The notes below the pieces were generated by a model, which saw nothing but the letters and a program-made list of their open reading frames with translations, did not search any database and was not told the origin of the DNA. Below are positions 40,239 through 52,200 of a DNA stretch of 64,000 bases, piece after piece. Made by a program: the position numbers and the translations under genes. The number at the start of each line of letters is the position of its first letter. Position 1 is the stretch's first letter. This stretch comes from CAYWMD01 sp964458575 (GTDB lineage: Bacteria; Verrucomicrobiota; Verrucomicrobiia; Limisphaerales; JADLHS01): NCBI GenBank assembly GCA_964458575.1, contig CAYWMD010000007.1:1-64000 (forward strand), in the 5' to 3' direction.

Positions 40239-41995
40239 GCGTCTGCCTCCATGAGTTTCATTTCGGGCAGGACGCGCCGTACGGCAGCGGCCAGTTGCGG
40301 CAGGGCCTCCACCACGCCCACCACCGCCGCCAGCCCCGCCCGCGCTTCCGGTCCGCGCACCGAGCGCACGGCCACGGCTAGCACCGGCAGCAACGTGTCG
40401 CCACGGGCCGGGTTCTCGACAATGGCATGCGCGATTTGCTGGACGGCTTTAGCCTTCTGGCGCCCGCCGCGATGCACGCCCAGCAGGACGCAACGCCAGA
40501 TGTGCTCCAACTGGTCGGCATCCGCGCCGGGGAGCTTCGTTTCGCGTTGCAAGAAATCAATTACGCGCAGGCGCAAGTCGTCATGGGGTGTTTCGGCCAG
40601 CCGGCTCCACAGCGCGGCATCGCCGAGCGCCGGGGAATCAGCCACCAGCCAGGTCCACGCCGCGGTGCGGGTCTCGGCCAGTGCGCTGTCGAAAAACCGG
40701 ATGGCCTGATCGCACGAGTAATGTTCCTTCGTGCCCAAAATCCCCAGTGCCCACGCGGTCAATTCACCGGAAACGGCCGGGCATTTTGTATTGGCGAGCG
40801 TGGTGATACTCTCGCGGTCCACCGAGGAAGCGATGATGCGTTCCTTGAGATAACGCTGGCCGAGTCGCGCGACCGGCACGGGCCGGACACAGGCGAGTTC
40901 GATGCACTGCGCCAGATTGAGGCGGTCGCCGGACACGTGTTTGGCGAAGGCATCGCAGATTCTCTGAAGCGCCTCCTCGTTTTTCGTCTGCAACAGCTTC
41001 AGCCACGATGCAACCGGCAAGGTGCCCAGTGCGGCGGAGGTTTCGAGCAGCTTCGCGCCGAATTGCTGGATCTCGGCGTCCTCGTGGTCCAGCAAGCTGA
41101 TGATCGTTTCGAGGGCGACGGCGTGATTCAGATGCTCCCGCTGGAAAAGTTGCATCGCCCACACGCGCACCAGCCGGGCGCGCGCCAGCACGGCCAGCGA
41201 GAGAACCATGGGCGCGGCTTCGGGTTTCTTCCACGCCTCCGCGAAAGCCGGCGCGGGCGAAAGTTCTCCCAGCGTGCGGCCGGCTTTGAGTTGAGCATGC
41301 GTCGCGCCGAACGCCAAAGCTTCGTGTTCCCCGAAGCAGGCATGCATCAGCGCCCAACTATCGAGAATATTTTCGCCGCGCTGCAAATCCGCATCCTCGT
41401 AAGCCGCCAGACTACGGATGACCACCGGCAGATACGCCGCCGGATCGCGAAAACCGAGCCTCCGGAAATAGCGCCAGGCGCGGCGGCGGAGATAATAGCG
41501 GGTGCGATAGGTAAAGAGCTTCGGCTTGCCGCGCAGGCGCACGCCAAACGAAATGATTTCACCCGTCGCCGGATTGCGGGCAATGCGTTCGAGTTTCAAC
41601 GGGATGACATCGCGCGGGGTGACGAGCTTTTCCTCTTCGCTCATGGAACGCGACTGAAAATCCCAGCGCCGTTTCGTGCGGATTTCCCGGCGGACATGGC
41701 GGTCAAAGGCCACCAGGAAGGCCGCCATCAGTTCGTGGTCGTTGTTTTCCTCCGCGTTTTTGAACAGCCGTTTGACGATCGGTTGATGGCCGGGGCAGTT
41801 CAGCGGCTGCGCAAGGTAGGCGAGAATCTGGCGTCGCGCCCACGGTCGCGGGTCCTTTTTCCATCGGTCGGCAAAGCCCGCGAGCGTTTTGGGTTGATTG
41901 ACCCGGCGAAGTGTTTCGAGAAAGAGATCGCTCTCGGCGGCGAAGTATTCCTCCGCGAGCATCATCTGACCGCGCTCGTTACCTTGTGCAGGCAT
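40235..41995 (-). CDS. ARM/HEAT-repeat protein of the retron operon
   Basis: The 586-residue, almost wholly helical protein shows HEAT/ARM-like helix pairs, for example WARRQILAYLAQPL, LVRVWAMQLFQREHL, ALETIISLLDHEDAEIQQF, AKLLETSAAL and LTAWALGILGTKEH. Such solenoids bind proteins or nucleic acids. No nuclease or ATPase motif is seen, so it probably works through partners. It is the first gene of the retron operon and is followed with a 4-bp overlap by the SWIM gene, then by the msr-msd RNA and RT. The start is ATG 41995; an internal ATG pair at about 41965 is a possible alternative. Effector identity in this retron type is not established to my knowledge. Confidence 0.8.
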   Translation of the reverse strand: MPAQGNERGQMMLAEEYFAAESDLFLETLRRVNQPKTLAGFADRWKKDPRPWARRQILAYLAQPLNCPGHQPIVKRLFKNAEENNDHELMAAFLVAFDRHVRREIRTKRRWDFQSRSMSEEEKLVTPRDVIPLKLERIARNPATGEIISFGVRLRGKPKLFTYRTRYYLRRRAWRYFRRLGFRDPAAYLPVVIRSLAAYEDADLQRGENILDSWALMHACFGEHEALAFGATHAQLKAGRTLGELSPAPAFAEAWKKPEAAPMVLSLAVLARARLVRVWAMQLFQREHLNHAVALETIISLLDHEDAEIQQFGAKLLETSAALGTLPVASWLKLLQTKNEEALQRICDAFAKHVSGDRLNLAQCIELACVRPVPVARLGQRYLKERIIASSVDRESITTLANTKCPAVSGELTAWALGILGTKEHYSCDQAIRFFDSALAETRTAAWTWLVADSPALGDAALWSRLAETPHDDLRLRVIDFLQRETKLPGADADQLEHIWRCVLLGVHRGGRQKAKAVQQIAHAIVENPARGDTLLPVLAVAVRSVRGPEARAGLAAVVGVVEALPQLAAAVRRVLPEMKLMEADA

Positions 41996-42123
41996 TGGTC
42001 AAAGTCCCGTCGTTGTGGGGGAGATGCTACCTGCCCCTTGATGTTGGCGTCAACTCCAGAATTTGAGTCAGGCACTCGCCGGCCACTTCGGCGGGTCTGG
42101 TCACGGTTTAATGGGCAGTTGAT

Positions 42124-43878
42124 TCACAAACGCGGCGGCGGGGGTTTGATTGGCGCGGCAAATGGCAACGCACCTTTCACTTTGAGCCGGCGCTTGAACA
42201 CCTTGTCGCCACTGGTGCAGAACAGCGTGTCGAAATTCTCCGCGCCGAGGCTCAGATTGGCTACCCGGCCATTCGGCGTCGGTAGAATGCAGTTCACACG
42301 TCCGGCCTGATCGCACACCTGCACGCCCATCCGCGTGGCGACATAGAGCCGGCCATCGCGGTCGCAACGCATGCCATCCGCGCCGCTGTCGTCGGCGGTG
42401 TCCGGCACGTGCAAATGAAAGTAGCGCTGTTTGTTGGTCAATGACCCGTCCGGCAAAATCTGGTAGCTGTAAACCCACCGGGAACGAGCATCGCCCACAT
42501 AAAGCAGCGATTGGTCCGGCGATAGCGTAATGCCATTGGGAAATTTCAACCCGGCGTCCACGATGCGCTTTTCGCCGCGCGCGGAAACGAACCGTACGTT
42601 GCCGGGCTTTGTTCCGCCGGAAACCGGCTCGGTGACAAACATCGCACCGTCGCTTCGCACCACGAGGTCGTTGCCGTGAATGCCGCCAGCGAGAATGGTG
42701 CATTCTTTCGTTGCCGTGTCGCAAGCGACGACCTCACTGCTGGCTGTGGCGACGAGGTAAAGTTTTCCGTCCGGCCCGAATGCCGCCCCGTTCGCTTTCT
42801 TTGAATCCGTGAGAAATTCCCCGACCGTGCCGTCCAACCCAATCTTGAAGGTCTTACCCGCCGGAATGTCATTGAAGAAGACTTCACCGCGGTCGTTAAC
42901 CGCCGGGCCTTCGGTAAACTTGTAACCCTCGGAGACCAATTGCCAGCCTTCGCCGGGGATCAGAAGATCTTGCAGAAACCAATTTTTGCTCTGACCCGCT
43001 TTAACCGGTTCCGGCCAGTCCTTCCAAAGGAAGCGCATGGCCTCCGGGAAAATCGCGGAGGCGTGCTTGCCGTTGTGTCCACCATCGCCCCACGCGTGAT
43101 CATGTTCGTAGCCGGCAAATGTCAACGCCCGATCCATGTCCTGGTTCGCCGTCCACCAGTCGCCGGCATAAACATTGAGGTCGTTTGTCCCGTCTTGCAG
43201 AAAGACCCGGATGGGTTTTGGCTCGAACTTCCGAATGAGCACGGGATATTCGTTGCCGCCGCGCAGGCCGACGAACGTGCCCACGGCGCTGAAGACCCGA
43301 CTGAAAGCGGCAGGCTGTTCCCAGGCCGCCGTAAAGGCACAGATCGCGCCGCTCGAACCGCCGCCGATGCAGCGGTCGTTGCCGTTGGTCGAAAGCCGGA
43401 TGGCGCGGCCGTCGGCGGTTGTCTGCCGTTCAACTGCGGGAAGCAATTCCGTCAGCAGAAACCGCGCGTAATCCGGGCCCAGGCCATCGTATTCCAGGCT
43501 GCGATTGAAACGGTCGAGCGCATTCGTGGTGAGTGCCGGCACCACCCCGGGGCGGATGAATACGCCGATGAGCACGGGGATGTCTTTTTTGGCGATGAGA
43601 TTGTCGAACACGGTTGGCGCGTTAAGCCCGACGCCATCCTGGCCGACGTAAACGCAAGCCGGTGTGGCCGGGTCATACTGCCGCGGCACATAGACGGTGA
43701 CCTCGCGTGTTGTGCCGGGGAAAGTCTTCGAGCGGTCGAACGCGAATTTAATCAACTCACCTTGCGGGACGCCGGCCTGTTGCTTGGAGTCGTCCGTGAG
43801 CGAATAGTCCGTTTCCGCGCGAACGATTCCGGTCAACGCGCTGCACAACAACGCGAGGCAAAAGAAGAGTTTGGTCAT
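42124..43878 (-). CDS. Exported esterase (enterochelin-esterase-like) fused to SMP-30/gluconolactonase
   Basis: The 584-residue protein begins with a signal peptide (LFFCLALLCSALTGIVRAE). Domain one (about 40-300) is an esterase-D/Fes-like alpha/beta hydrolase: RQYDPATPACVYVGQDG, FIRPGVVPA, the nucleophile elbow CIGGGSSGAICAF with Ser in GGSSG, and the likely catalytic His in GDGGHNGKHASA. Domain two (about 315-570) is an SMP-30/gluconolactonase propeller: FTEGPAVNDRGEVFFNDIP, NDLVVRSDGAMFVTEP, FPNGITLSPDQSLLYVGDA and GADGMRCDRDGRLYVAT, matching its metal-binding loops. The fusion suggests ester cleavage followed by lactone hydrolysis of a sugar product outside the cytoplasm. Substrate unknown. 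Confidence 0.82.
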   Translation of the reverse strand: MTKLFFCLALLCSALTGIVRAETDYSLTDDSKQQAGVPQGELIKFAFDRSKTFPGTTREVTVYVPRQYDPATPACVYVGQDGVGLNAPTVFDNLIAKKDIPVLIGVFIRPGVVPALTTNALDRFNRSLEYDGLGPDYARFLLTELLPAVERQTTADGRAIRLSTNGNDRCIGGGSSGAICAFTAAWEQPAAFSRVFSAVGTFVGLRGGNEYPVLIRKFEPKPIRVFLQDGTNDLNVYAGDWWTANQDMDRALTFAGYEHDHAWGDGGHNGKHASAIFPEAMRFLWKDWPEPVKAGQSKNWFLQDLLIPGEGWQLVSEGYKFTEGPAVNDRGEVFFNDIPAGKTFKIGLDGTVGEFLTDSKKANGAAFGPDGKLYLVATASSEVVACDTATKECTILAGGIHGNDLVVRSDGAMFVTEPVSGGTKPGNVRFVSARGEKRIVDAGLKFPNGITLSPDQSLLYVGDARSRWVYSYQILPDGSLTNKQRYFHLHVPDTADDSGADGMRCDRDGRLYVATRMGVQVCDQAGRVNCILPTPNGRVANLSLGAENFDTLFCTSGDKVFKRRLKVKGALPFAAPIKPPPPRL

Positions 43879-44050
43879 GCCGGCAGGTTAATCGCGGCGT
43901 GCGGGAATGGCCCGCACAATTTCCAATGCGACTCCATGCTTTAGGAGCGAGCGCCGCTCAACCACCATTCCACGTCAGCTTTGACATTCCACGTCGCAAC
44001 GTTCTGGGGTTGGGCGGGTGATCCGGATTGCCGCTCCGCGCGAGGGCCGG

Positions 44051-44935
44051 TCATTTCCGGGGCGGCGCGACCACCAGCTTCAGGAATTCGCTCGCCGCGC
44101 GTCCCGGCGGACGTTGCTTTGGCCAGATGGCGACGATCTTGCGCTCGGGGCGCGGCGTTTGAAACGACCGATATTCCGGGAGGTCTTCCCGCTGGCGATT
44201 TGCCGCCATGGCGGGAATCAACGAAATGCCGAGGCCCGAATTTACCAGCGCCTGAATTGTTTCCAACTGCGCGCTGCGGAAGCAGATGTTGGGCTTCAGT
44301 TCGCGACGTTCGCAAAAGCCCAGCACCTGGTCGCCCAGGCAATGACCGGGCTTCATGACAATCAACCTTTCGTTGCGCAGGTCGGTCGGGTTGATGGCGC
44401 GTTTGCGCGTGAGCGGGTGTCCGGGCGGCAGGGCGAGTTTCAATTCTTCGCGGAACAACTCCCGCACTGCCACCCGGGTGTCATCAATCGGATGGCTGGC
44501 CACCGCCAGATCTATCTCGTAGGCCAGCGCCTGTTTGAGCAACTGGGCAGTTGTGTCCTCGTGCACCACGATTTCCACGCCGGGAAATTTTCCGGAGAAC
44601 GCCACCACCACTTCCGGCAGCAAATACGGGGCGATGGTCGGCAAGACGCCCAAGGTGAGCGTGCCCCGCATGAGTTGCCGTGCGTCGCCGGCCTCGCGCT
44701 TGGCCGCGTCCACTTCCTCCAGAATCTTGACCGCGCGGCGCAGGAAGGCTTCGCCGTGCGACGTCAGCTTCGCTTCGCGCTTCATCCGGTCGAAGAGACG
44801 TTCGCCCAGTTCGTCCTCCAGCTTCTGGATTTGCTGGCTCAACGAGGGTTGTGAGACATGGCATTGTTCCGCGGCGCGGGAAAAGTTACCCGCGCGCGCC
44901 ACGGCCACCACGTAGCGCAATTGATGCATTTCCAT
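44051..44935 (-). CDS. oxyR: Hydrogen-peroxide-sensing LysR-type regulator OxyR
   Basis: The 294-residue protein has the LysR helix-turn-helix (FSRAAEQCHVSQPSLSQQI, about 18-36) and a C-terminal sensor domain. With ATG 44935 as start, the two redox Cys fall at C199 and C208 in KPGHCLGDQVLGFCE, the same numbers and spacing as in E. coli OxyR, and the preceding His is also kept. Peroxide would oxidise them to a disulfide and switch on target genes. It is divergent from katG, its classical target, and the shared intergenic region contains a clear OxyR operator that overlaps the oxyR start codon, so autorepression is expected. A TTG two codons upstream is a less likely start. Confidence 0.93.
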   Translation of the reverse strand: MEMHQLRYVVAVARAGNFSRAAEQCHVSQPSLSQQIQKLEDELGERLFDRMKREAKLTSHGEAFLRRAVKILEEVDAAKREAGDARQLMRGTLTLGVLPTIAPYLLPEVVVAFSGKFPGVEIVVHEDTTAQLLKQALAYEIDLAVASHPIDDTRVAVRELFREELKLALPPGHPLTRKRAINPTDLRNERLIVMKPGHCLGDQVLGFCERRELKPNICFRSAQLETIQALVNSGLGISLIPAMAANRQREDLPEYRSFQTPRPERKIVAIWPKQRPPGRAASEFLKLVVAPPRK

Positions 44936-44970
44936 AGGCAATGCCTATCGTAATTACAGGAAAGAAGTAT
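44934..44970. promoter_or_regulatory. OxyR operator between oxyR and katG
   Basis: The four tetranucleotides are ATAG (44934-44937), CTAT (44945-44948), ACAG (44956-44959) and GTAT (44967-44970), each separated by exactly 7 bp. This fits the ATAG-N7-CTAT-N7-ATAG-N7-CTAT consensus for a reduced or oxidised OxyR tetramer, with two single mismatches in the katG-proximal half. The left half covers the ATG of oxyR. Confidence 0.85.
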
Positions 44971-45067
44971 TTCAACAATGGCCGCCGGTTGGCTAACATG
45001 CTCGGACTGGCTCGAATTTCGATTTGTCAGCAAGCAAAAGTCAATGCAACTGATCTGAGGAAAAACT

Positions 45068-47254
<2,187 letters not shown>

Positions 47255-47281
47255 TTTCGGAGCTTCGACCCGCGAAAGTCG

Positions 47282-47320
47282 CCCGCCCGCCTCCACAGTG
47301 AAGGAGGACGGCGGGTATTT
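47282..47320 (+). terminator. Hairpin after katG, candidate terminator
   Basis: CCCGCCCGCCTCC (47282-47294) pairs with GGAGGACGGCGGG (47303-47315) with two mismatches around an 8-base loop, followed by TATTT. It lies 27 bp after the katG stop. The T-run is short, so a REP-like mRNA end structure is an alternative. Confidence 0.5.
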
Positions 47321-47423
47321 CGCGGGCTGATTCGTGAAATGCAACGTGGGCCGGGCCTTCGCGTTCGCGGGCTGTCCGGAATGACTTGAGAAATTTCCCC
47401 CGCGCCCGTAATTCCAAGGCGGC

Positions 47424-48212
47424 ATGACGAACTACGACGCACGGTTTGGTGGCATCAAACGATTGCTCGGCGCGGACGCGCAGAGCCGGCTGCATCGCGC
47501 GCACGTTTGCGTCATCGGCGTTGGCGGCGTCGGCTCGTGGGCGGTCGAAGCGCTGGCACGAACGGGCGTTGGCCGATTAACGCTCGTGGATTTGGATGAC
47601 ATCTGCATCAGCAACGTCAACCGCCAGCTTCATGCGCTGACCGGTGAGTTCGGCAAATCCAAGGTCGCCGCCATGGCCGCGCGCGTCCGGCTGATCAGTC
47701 CTGATTGCGAAGTCCACGAACATCAGGCGCTGTTCACCGCCCGGACGGCGGATGACATTCTCGCCCCCACGTTTGACGCGGTGCTGGATGCGATTGACAC
47801 CAAGATGATCAAGGCGCTACTGATCGCGAAATGCCGCGCGCACACGATTCCGGTTGTCACCACCGGCGGCGCGGGCGGACGGCGCGACCCGTTGCTGGTG
47901 CGGGTGGAAGATCTCGCGCACACGGCGCACGACGGGCTGCTGCAGAACGTGCGCAAACTGCTGCGGGTCAAACACGGCTTTCCGCGCGGGAAGCACAGCC
48001 GCTTTGGCGTGCCTTGCGTTTATTCACCCGAGGCGAAGGTGTATCCCGCGAAAGACGGCGCGGTTTGCGCAGTGCGCGAGCCGGGCACGCGGCAGCGGCT
48101 CGATTGTCGCAGTGGTTACGGCACGGCGACGTTTGTGACCGGCACGTTTGGCTTCGTGGCGGCGTCGGAAGTTGTTAAGCTGATTATTTCCGGCGATCAG
48201 GAAATGAAGTGA
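47424..48212 (+). CDS. tcdA: tRNA threonylcarbamoyladenosine dehydratase (TcdA/CsdL)
   Basis: The 262-residue E1-like enzyme cyclises t6A at position 37 of tRNAs using ATP. It has the nucleotide-binding VCVIGVGGVGSWAVEALARTG (about 29-48) and the family stretch LTLVDLDDICISNVNRQLHAL. The C-terminal part shows KVYPAKDGAVCAVREPGT and GTATFVTGTFGFVAASEVVK, typical for TcdA rather than MoeB or ThiF, and no CxxC zinc pairs are present. It stands between katG and tatD on the plus strand with no clear operon partner. Confidence 0.9.
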   Translation: MTNYDARFGGIKRLLGADAQSRLHRAHVCVIGVGGVGSWAVEALARTGVGRLTLVDLDDICISNVNRQLHALTGEFGKSKVAAMAARVRLISPDCEVHEHQALFTARTADDILAPTFDAVLDAIDTKMIKALLIAKCRAHTIPVVTTGGAGGRRDPLLVRVEDLAHTAHDGLLQNVRKLLRVKHGFPRGKHSRFGVPCVYSPEAKVYPAKDGAVCAVREPGTRQRLDCRSGYGTATFVTGTFGFVAASEVVKLIISGDQEMK

Positions 48213-48300
48213 AGTGCCTGCGTCAAGGCCACCGCCTAAGCACGACGTCGCCTGCTGGGCGGTTCAGGTTAACTTGTCGCCACCTTGTCCGTAAGCACCG

Positions 48301-48344
48301 CTCTCCCATCTCCCGCTGGGAGAGGGTAAGGGTGAGGGAGAATG
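48301..48344. repeat. CCCTCTCCC-type repeat, family C
   Basis: CTCTCCCATCTCCCGCTGGG then AGAGGGTAAGGGTGAGGGAG. It lies between the convergent tcdA and tatD genes, where such elements often mark transcript ends. Confidence 0.65.
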
Positions 48345-48388
48345 CAGCACTCGATGTGGTCACCGATTGCGGACATTTTGCGGACGCG

Positions 48389-49195
48389 CTAAATATTTCC
48401 AAACAGCTTCTGAAAGTTCTCCGCAACTCTGGTGGCGAGCGATTCGACCGGCTCACCAAACATTTCCGCCGCAAACTCGTAAACCGCCGGGAGATTGGCC
48501 GGGTGGTTCAACGCCCTCCCCGTGGCGGAATGGACAAGCGGACAACGGTTGCGCGAGTCCGGCAGGGATTGATCCGGCGCGTCGGTTTCGAGCAGTAACC
48601 GGTCCGGCGGCACGTGTCGAAATGTTTCGCGTTGGCGTTGCTTGCGTTCATGTGCAAAAAAGCCGGGCAGCGAAAAATACGCGCCGAGGTCGGCCAACGG
48701 CTTCACCATCTCCTTCGGCCCGCCGTAGCTGTGCAGCAGAAAACCCCGGGCCGGGCGCGGTCCGGCTTGAAGGATTTCCAACATGCGCCCCCAGGCCTGG
48801 AGACAATGAATGCTCGCGGGCAGATTTCGCTCCGCCGCGATGGCGAGTTGCTCCGTGAAAACCTCCTCCTGGTCCGTGTAAGGCAGATCCGGTTTCCAAC
48901 GATCGAGTCCAATTTCGCCCACCGCCGAAGGCGCCGCGTCGAGAAACCGCCAGAGATTCTCGCGCCATTGCGGAGTGCGCTCGCGAACATACCAAGGATG
49001 ATAGCCGAAGCTGGGGATTACCAGATCGCTTTCCCCGGCCAGGGCCAGCACTTGGGGCCAGTCCGCCTCGCAAGATCCGTTCACCACCATACGGACGACA
49101 CCGACCCGATCGCATTCCGCCAACATGGCAGCCTGGTTTCCATCAAAGCGTTCGTCGTGCAGATGATTATGCGCGTCAAAAAGGCGAACGTTCAT
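48389..49195 (-). CDS. tatD: TatD-family metal-dependent hydrolase
   Basis: The 268-residue protein has the TatD metal ligands in order: the N-terminal HxH in FDAHNHLHDERF, Glu in AVGEIGLDRWKP, His in LPASIHCLQAWGRM, His in FLLHSYGGPKEM and Asp in LLLETDAPDQSLPDSRNRC. TatD enzymes are magnesium-dependent 3-prime to 5-prime nucleases acting on DNA ends or RNA. The substrate here is not known. ATG 49195 gives the standard start just before the HxH strand. It precedes pyc on the same strand, separated by the pyc stop at 49259 (pyc lies upstream, 63 bp away), so co-transcription is possible. Confidence 0.85.
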   Translation of the reverse strand: MNVRLFDAHNHLHDERFDGNQAAMLAECDRVGVVRMVVNGSCEADWPQVLALAGESDLVIPSFGYHPWYVRERTPQWRENLWRFLDAAPSAVGEIGLDRWKPDLPYTDQEEVFTEQLAIAAERNLPASIHCLQAWGRMLEILQAGPRPARGFLLHSYGGPKEMVKPLADLGAYFSLPGFFAHERKQRQRETFRHVPPDRLLLETDAPDQSLPDSRNRCPLVHSATGRALNHPANLPAVYEFAAEMFGEPVESLATRVAENFQKLFGNI

Positions 49196-49258
49196 GCTGA
49201 AGCTTAACAACCCAAACGCGTGACGCTACCGGTTTAACTTTTCCGCTGTTGGTGTCGG

Positions 49259-52200
49259 TCAGCGTCTGCGGGCGGCTTTCGCTCCAAGTTTCACCAGCAG
49301 ATCCTTCGCTTCGACCGTGTCACCCGTCTTCACGGCGATTTCAGCGACGATGCCATCAACCGGCGCATAAACCGTCGTTTGCATCTTCATCGCTTCGAGC
49401 GAGAGAATCTTGTCGCCCTTGCTCACCTGGTAGCCGGCGCTCACGGACAATGCCGTGATGACTCCGGGAATCGGCGCGCCGACCTGCCTCGGATCGTTGG
49501 AGTCAACCTTCGGACGCGACTTGACCTTCGGTTGGACGGATCTGTCCACCACAACCGTCTGGCGCGCGACGCCGTTCAACTCGAACGAAACGACGCGTTT
49601 TCCTTCGGGGTCTGCGGGACTGATGTTCATCAACCGGATGAAAAGTGTTTTGCCCGCCTCGAGGTCCACCGTGATTTCGTCACCGGGCTTCATGCCGTAG
49701 AAGAATGCAGGGGAGGGCAGCACGGAAAGGTCGCCGTAGCTGTTTGCGATCTTGGCGTAGGTGTTGAAGACCTCGGGGTACATCAAGTGGCTGTAAACGT
49801 CGTCCTCCGTCGCTTCGCGCTTGAGCTTGGAAGTCAACTCGGTGCGAATCTTTTCCAAGTTGAGTGGCTTAAATCGCGCGCCCGGGCGGACGGTGTAAGG
49901 CTTGCGGTCGCCGAGGACAACTTTCTGGAGTTTCTTCGGCCAGCCACCCATCGGTTGGCCAAGACCGCCCTGCAGCATATCAATGACGGATTCGGGAAAC
50001 GGCGTACTGCCGGGTTCCAATTCCAGAACGTCCGCCGGCTTCAGGCCGCGGGTGATCATGAACATCGTCATGTCGCCGACGACCTTGCTGCTGGGCGTCA
50101 CCTTTACGATGTCACCGAAGAGCTGGTTCACGTCGGCATACGTCTGCTCAATCTCAGGCCAGCGGGCGAGCAAGCCCATCGAAGCGGCCTGTTCCTTGAG
50201 ATTTGTGTATTGGCCGCCGGGCATTTCGTGAACGTAAACATTTGCGCTGCCCGACTTCGGGCTCGTGTCGAAGGGCGCGTAGAACTCGCGCACGAGTTCC
50301 CAGTAATTGGAAAACTCATTGAGCGCTTCGAGGTCCAGGCCGGTGTCGCGTTTCGCGCCCTTGAGCGAGGCGACGATTGAATTCATGCACGGCTGGCTGG
50401 TTGAGCCGGACATCGAAGCGATGGCCAGGTCCACCACGTCCACTTCGGCGTCGCTGGCCTGCAACACGCTGGCGGACGAAATGCCGCTGGTATCGTGCGT
50501 ATGGAAGTGAATCGGCATGCCGACCTCATCCTTGAGGGCTTCGACCAGCGCTTTCGCGGCGAAAGGTTTGCACAACCCCGCCATGTCTTTGATGCCAAGG
50601 ATGTGCGCGCCCATCTTCTCCAGTTCCTTCGCGAGCTTGAGGTAATACTTCAACGAGTATTTCGTGCGCTTCGGATCGAGGATGTCGCCGGTGTAACAGA
50701 TCGCGCCTTCGCAAATGGCGTGCGTTTCCTGCACGGTTTCCATCGCGACCTTGAGGTTTGGCAGGTAATTCAGCGAATCAAAGATGCGGAAGATATCAAT
50801 GCCGTTCGCCGCGGCGTGTTTGAGGAAGCCGGCCACGACGTTGTCCGGGTAATTGGAATAACCTACGGCGTTCGAGCCGCGGAAAAGCATCTGGAAGCAG
50901 ATGTTTGGTATTCGGGCGCGTAACTTCCGCAGCCGAATCCACGGGTCCTCGTGCAGGAAGCGCATCGAGGTGTCAAACTTCGCGCCGCCCCAGATCTCCA
51001 CGCTGAACAACTCGGGGGCGCGGCGGGCGAGCGCCGCGGCGACGTGCTCCATGTCGTAGGTGCGAACGCGCGTGGCGAGCAGCGATTGGTGCGCGTCACG
51101 AAAGGTCGTGTCGGTAACGAGCAACTCCTTCTGCTTGAGAGTCCACTCGGCAAATTTCTTCGCGCCGAGCTTGAGCAGCAATTGCCGTGTGCCTTCAGGC
51201 GGCGCTTGTTTCGGATCGTAAGCAGGCACGACGGGCACGGGCAACGCCTTGGGCATGTAGCCCTTGGCCTGCGGGTTGCCGTTCACGATGGTTTCGCCGA
51301 GAAACGCCAGCAGCTTCGTCGCGCGGTCCTTGCGCGCCTTGAACTTGAACAGATCGGGCGTCGTATCAATCAACGTGGTCGTCGCACGGCCCGAGGCGAA
51401 CTTCTCGTGATGGATGACGTTTTCGAGAAACGGGATGTTCGTCTTTACGCCGCGGATGCGGAATTCGCTCAAGGCGCGCGCCATCCGCTGGATGGCGATG
51501 TCGAACGTGCGCCCCGACGTCGTGACTTTCACGAGCATCGAATCGTAAAACGGCGTGATGACCGCCCCGGCGAAACCCATGCCGCCGTCGAGGCGCAATC
51601 CGAAGCCGCCCGCCGAGCGGTAGGTCAAAATCCGGCCGTAGTCCGGGGCGAATTTGTTCTCCGGATCTTCGGTGGTAACCCGGCATTGGATGGCGTAGCC
51701 GTTGCGCGGAATTTCCTCCTGCGGCGGCATGCCGACTTCGGGCTCGAACATCGAAAAACCCTGCGCGATGAGAATTTGCGAGCGGACGAGGTCAATGTTC
51801 GTGATGACTTCGGTGACGGTGTGTTCCACCTGGATGCGCGGGTTCATCTCGATGAAGAACCAGTCGTTGGTGTCGGCGTCCACGAGGAATTCGACCGTGC
51901 CCGCGTTGTTGTAACGAATCTCCTTTGCGATCTTAACGGCCGCATCGCACAGCGCTATGCGCACCGCGTCGCTCAGTCCGAACGACGGCGCAATTTCAAC
52001 GACTTTCTGATGCCGGCGTTGCACCGAGCAATCGCGCTCATGCAGGTGGACGACGTTGCCATGCTGGTCACCAACAATCTGAACCTCGATGTGCTTCGCA
52101 TGGGGAATGTATTTCTCCAGGAACACGGCGGGGTTACCAAAGGCGCGACCGGCTTCAGCTCGTGCTTCATCCAGCAGGTCGGCAAGATCGCTGGGTTTGT

